From Desulfobacteraceae bacterium (GTDB taxonomy: Bacteria; Desulfobacterota; Desulfobacteria; Desulfobacterales; Desulfobacteraceae), in the NCBI GenBank assembly GCA_030638935.1, contig DAOWDR010000456.1, positions 1 through 5,926 on the forward strand: 5,926 bases of DNA. The letters are read 5' to 3'. Made by a program: the position numbers and the translations under genes. Position 1 is the stretch's first letter; the number at the start of each line of letters is the position of its first letter. Below are positions 4,625 through 5,926 of the stretch, piece after piece. The notes under the pieces were generated by a model, which was not told the DNA's origin, made no database searches, and saw only the letters and a list, made by a program, of their open reading frames with translations.

Positions 4625-5926
4625 TTAACCCTTCTTTTTTTTTAAACCAGCCAAAATCTTTTCAGGCGTAATTGGGAGATCTTTAATTCTAACACCAATT
4701 GCATCGTAAACCGCATTGGCCACAGCCGGAGCCGTTGGAACACATCCGGGCTCTCCAATTCCTTTGGCACCAAAGGGACCGTCCTTGTCATCGGTTTCAA
4801 TCACCGGGGCTTTGATGCTCACCGCATCCTTGGCAGTAAACAACTTATAGTCCCTGAAATTGGCATTCATGTTTTCTCCTTTTCTGAGCACCACCTCTTC
4901 GGTCAGGGCATACCCCAGCCCCATGATGACCCCGCCATAGACCTGGCCTTCAAGGAGCAAAGGATTTATGGCCCGGCCCACATCATGGGCTGCCACATAA
5001 TCCAGCACCTGAACCTTGCCTGTTTCCTCATCAACTTTGACTTTTACCCCGTGGACACCAAAGGCATAGGTCATGGACATATTTCCCTTAAAGTCCCTTC
5101 CCATGTTTTCATTAAGGGGATCATAAAAATGATCTGCCATGAGCATGGTTCCCCCGGGTGAAAAATGGGCTTTTCTTAAAAGCTTGCCGATTGCCATGCT
5201 TTTTTCCGGATTATTCGGAACAAATATGAGCCTGTCCCTTAAAACAAGATCCTCAACCTCTGCATCAAGTATTTTTGCACCAAATTTTAAAAGTTTCTTT
5301 TTAACTTTTTTAGCAGCTCCCAGGGCTGCGTTTCCTGCCACAAAGGTAGATCGGCTGGCATGGGCGCCCACGTCCCAGGGGCAGACATCAGTATCTGAAT
5401 GCACCACATTGATATCTTCCACCAGAAGTCCCAGCTCTTCCGCAACAATCTGGGCTGTGATATTGTCAAGGCCCTGGCCCATATCAGTGCCCCCGGTGAA
5501 AATATCCACCTTTCCATAATCATCCATTTTTAAAATAGCACCGCAGCCGTCGGATTTGTAAATCCTGGCCCCGCCGCCCACATGGATCAGGGAGGCCAGG
5601 CCAACACCTACTCCTTTTTCCTTTGGACCCTTGGTTATCAACTCTTTTTCAACTTCATCAATACATTGGGCTAGACCGCAGGTGGTGATTTTAACCCCCT
5701 GGGGGGTGGTATCCCCTGGCTGGTTTTGGTTGATTCTCCTGATTTCAATACGGTCAATACCTGCTTTTTCGGCAAGCATGTCAAGGCTGGATTCAATGGC
5801 AAAGGTGGCCTGGGGGTTTCAACAGCCCCTCGCGGCCTGGGGAGAAGTAGGATTTGTATAGACACACTTTGCATCGTACCAGAGATAGTTCACCCTGTAA
5901 ATGAAGGTGATGTGCAAGATCATGAC
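4625..5926 (-). CDS. Molybdopterin-binding (large) subunit of a xanthine oxidase-family / 4-hydroxybenzoyl-CoA reductase-like enzyme, 5' partial, interrupted by an in-frame TGA
   Basis: This is the C-terminal part of the catalytic subunit that binds the molybdenum-pterin cofactor. The N-terminal part lies beyond the right edge. Thirty-five codons (5926-5822) lead into the active-site loop, then comes TGA (5819-5821), then 397 codons to TAA at 4625. Residue numbers here count from the Met at 5779. Seen motifs are TGGTDMGQG at 95-103 (molybdopterin loop), the DTDVCPWDVGAHASRSTF segment at 129-146, DVGRAINP at 266-273, and GIGEPG at 340-345. In that last motif E343 (codon 4751-4753) is the catalytic glutamate of the family. 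The reading frame and family similarity continue through the TGA without any shift. The loop reads R-G-C-[TGA]-N-P-Q, where relatives have R-G-F/Y-G-x-P-Q. An independent protein starting at the 5779 ATG is unlikely: no Shine-Dalgarno precedes it, and about a dozen clearly conserved residues lie upstream. The protein is either a selenoprotein, a broken gene, or carries a sequencing error. Enzyme class is firm; substrate is unknown. Confidence 0.92.
5784..5811 (-). promoter_or_regulatory. Weak candidate SECIS-like stem-loop after the in-frame TGA
   Basis: In the minus-strand transcript AGGC (8-11 bases after the UGA) can pair with GCCU (32-35). This is followed by a 4x4 internal loop, then three pairs UUU/GAA, and a 6-base apical loop GCCAUU starting with G at base 19 after the UGA. 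Position and a G at the start of the loop agree with bacterial SECIS rules as I know them. The upper stem is only three pairs, one of them G-U, so the fold is marginal and could be chance. Confidence 0.2.
5819..5821 (-). other. In-frame TGA in the molybdenum active-site loop, possible selenocysteine codon
   Basis: The codon is TGA on the minus strand, flanked upstream by TGT (Cys) and downstream by AAC-CCC-CAG (Asn-Pro-Gln). The frame is open on both sides. It occupies the position of a glycine that is normally conserved, next to the residue equivalent to Phe914 of bovine xanthine oxidase. A single G-to-T change from GGA would also produce it. The preceding residue is itself unusual (Cys rather than Phe, Tyr or Ala), which slightly favours a functional Cys-Sec pair over a random nonsense change. 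Confidence 0.5.

Noticed and set aside
5762..5778. Hairpin UGCUU/AAGCA with a G-led 7-base loop as the SECIS
   Set aside because: The stem is clean (5 pairs), but its loop begins 46 bases after the UGA, beyond the usual bacterial spacing of roughly 16-37 bases.
4625..5779. A separate, complete gene starting at the ATG at 5779, as in enzymes with a naturally split large subunit
   Set aside because: No Shine-Dalgarno precedes this ATG, and conserved residues (NPQATFAIESSLD) lie between the TGA and the ATG in the same frame. A natural split as in nicotinate dehydrogenase cannot be fully excluded, but initiation here has no support.
5671..5874. Frameshift as the cause of the interruption, suggested by an open frame overlapping the TGA region
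   Set aside because: The overlapping frame gives a Pro-rich product without family similarity. The correct frame resumes immediately after the TGA with no shift, so only the stop itself needs explaining.

Overview
The window holds six genes, all on the minus strand and read from right to left. They look like one transcription unit that begins beyond the right edge. In transcription order they are: the molybdenum-cofactor (large) subunit of a xanthine-oxidase-family enzyme (partial, 4625-5926); a three-gene TRAP transporter dctP (3548-4558), dctQ (2990-3481) and dctM (1689-2993); the FAD-binding medium subunit of the same enzyme (644-1657); and its two-cluster [2Fe-2S] small subunit (75-572). 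No gap exceeds 75 bases. dctQ and dctM overlap by 4 bases. Two GC-rich hairpins lie between genes, one on each side of dctP. No promoter, RNA gene, CRISPR array or insertion sequence was seen.

The enzyme is not a plain xanthine dehydrogenase. Its FAD subunit carries an inserted loop with four cysteines (C127, C143, C151, C160). This spacing is that of the extra [4Fe-4S] cluster of 4-hydroxybenzoyl-CoA reductase (HcrB). That points to an anaerobic, low-potential enzyme acting on an aromatic or heteroaromatic substrate. A plausible division of labour is that the TRAP system imports an organic acid and the molybdenum enzyme works on it or on a derivative, but the substrate cannot be read from the sequence.

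The most striking feature is a single in-frame TGA (5819-5821) in the large-subunit gene. The frame is open on both sides, and the encoded protein resembles the family on both sides with no shift. The TGA falls in the active-site loop that normally reads Arg-Gly-Phe/Tyr-Gly-x-Pro-Gln, and here reads R-G-C-[TGA]-N-P-Q. It could be a selenocysteine codon placing a Cys-Sec pair beside the molybdenum, a nonsense mutation (one base from GGA), or a sequencing error. A weak stem-loop lies where a bacterial SECIS would sit, but it is not convincing alone. I rank selenocysteine as a serious but unproven possibility.

The gene content suggests an anaerobic bacterium that degrades aromatic or other organic acids. 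The protein style and moderate GC content would suit a sulfate reducer of the Desulfobacteraceae type, a group known for rich selenoproteomes. This taxonomic guess is inference only.
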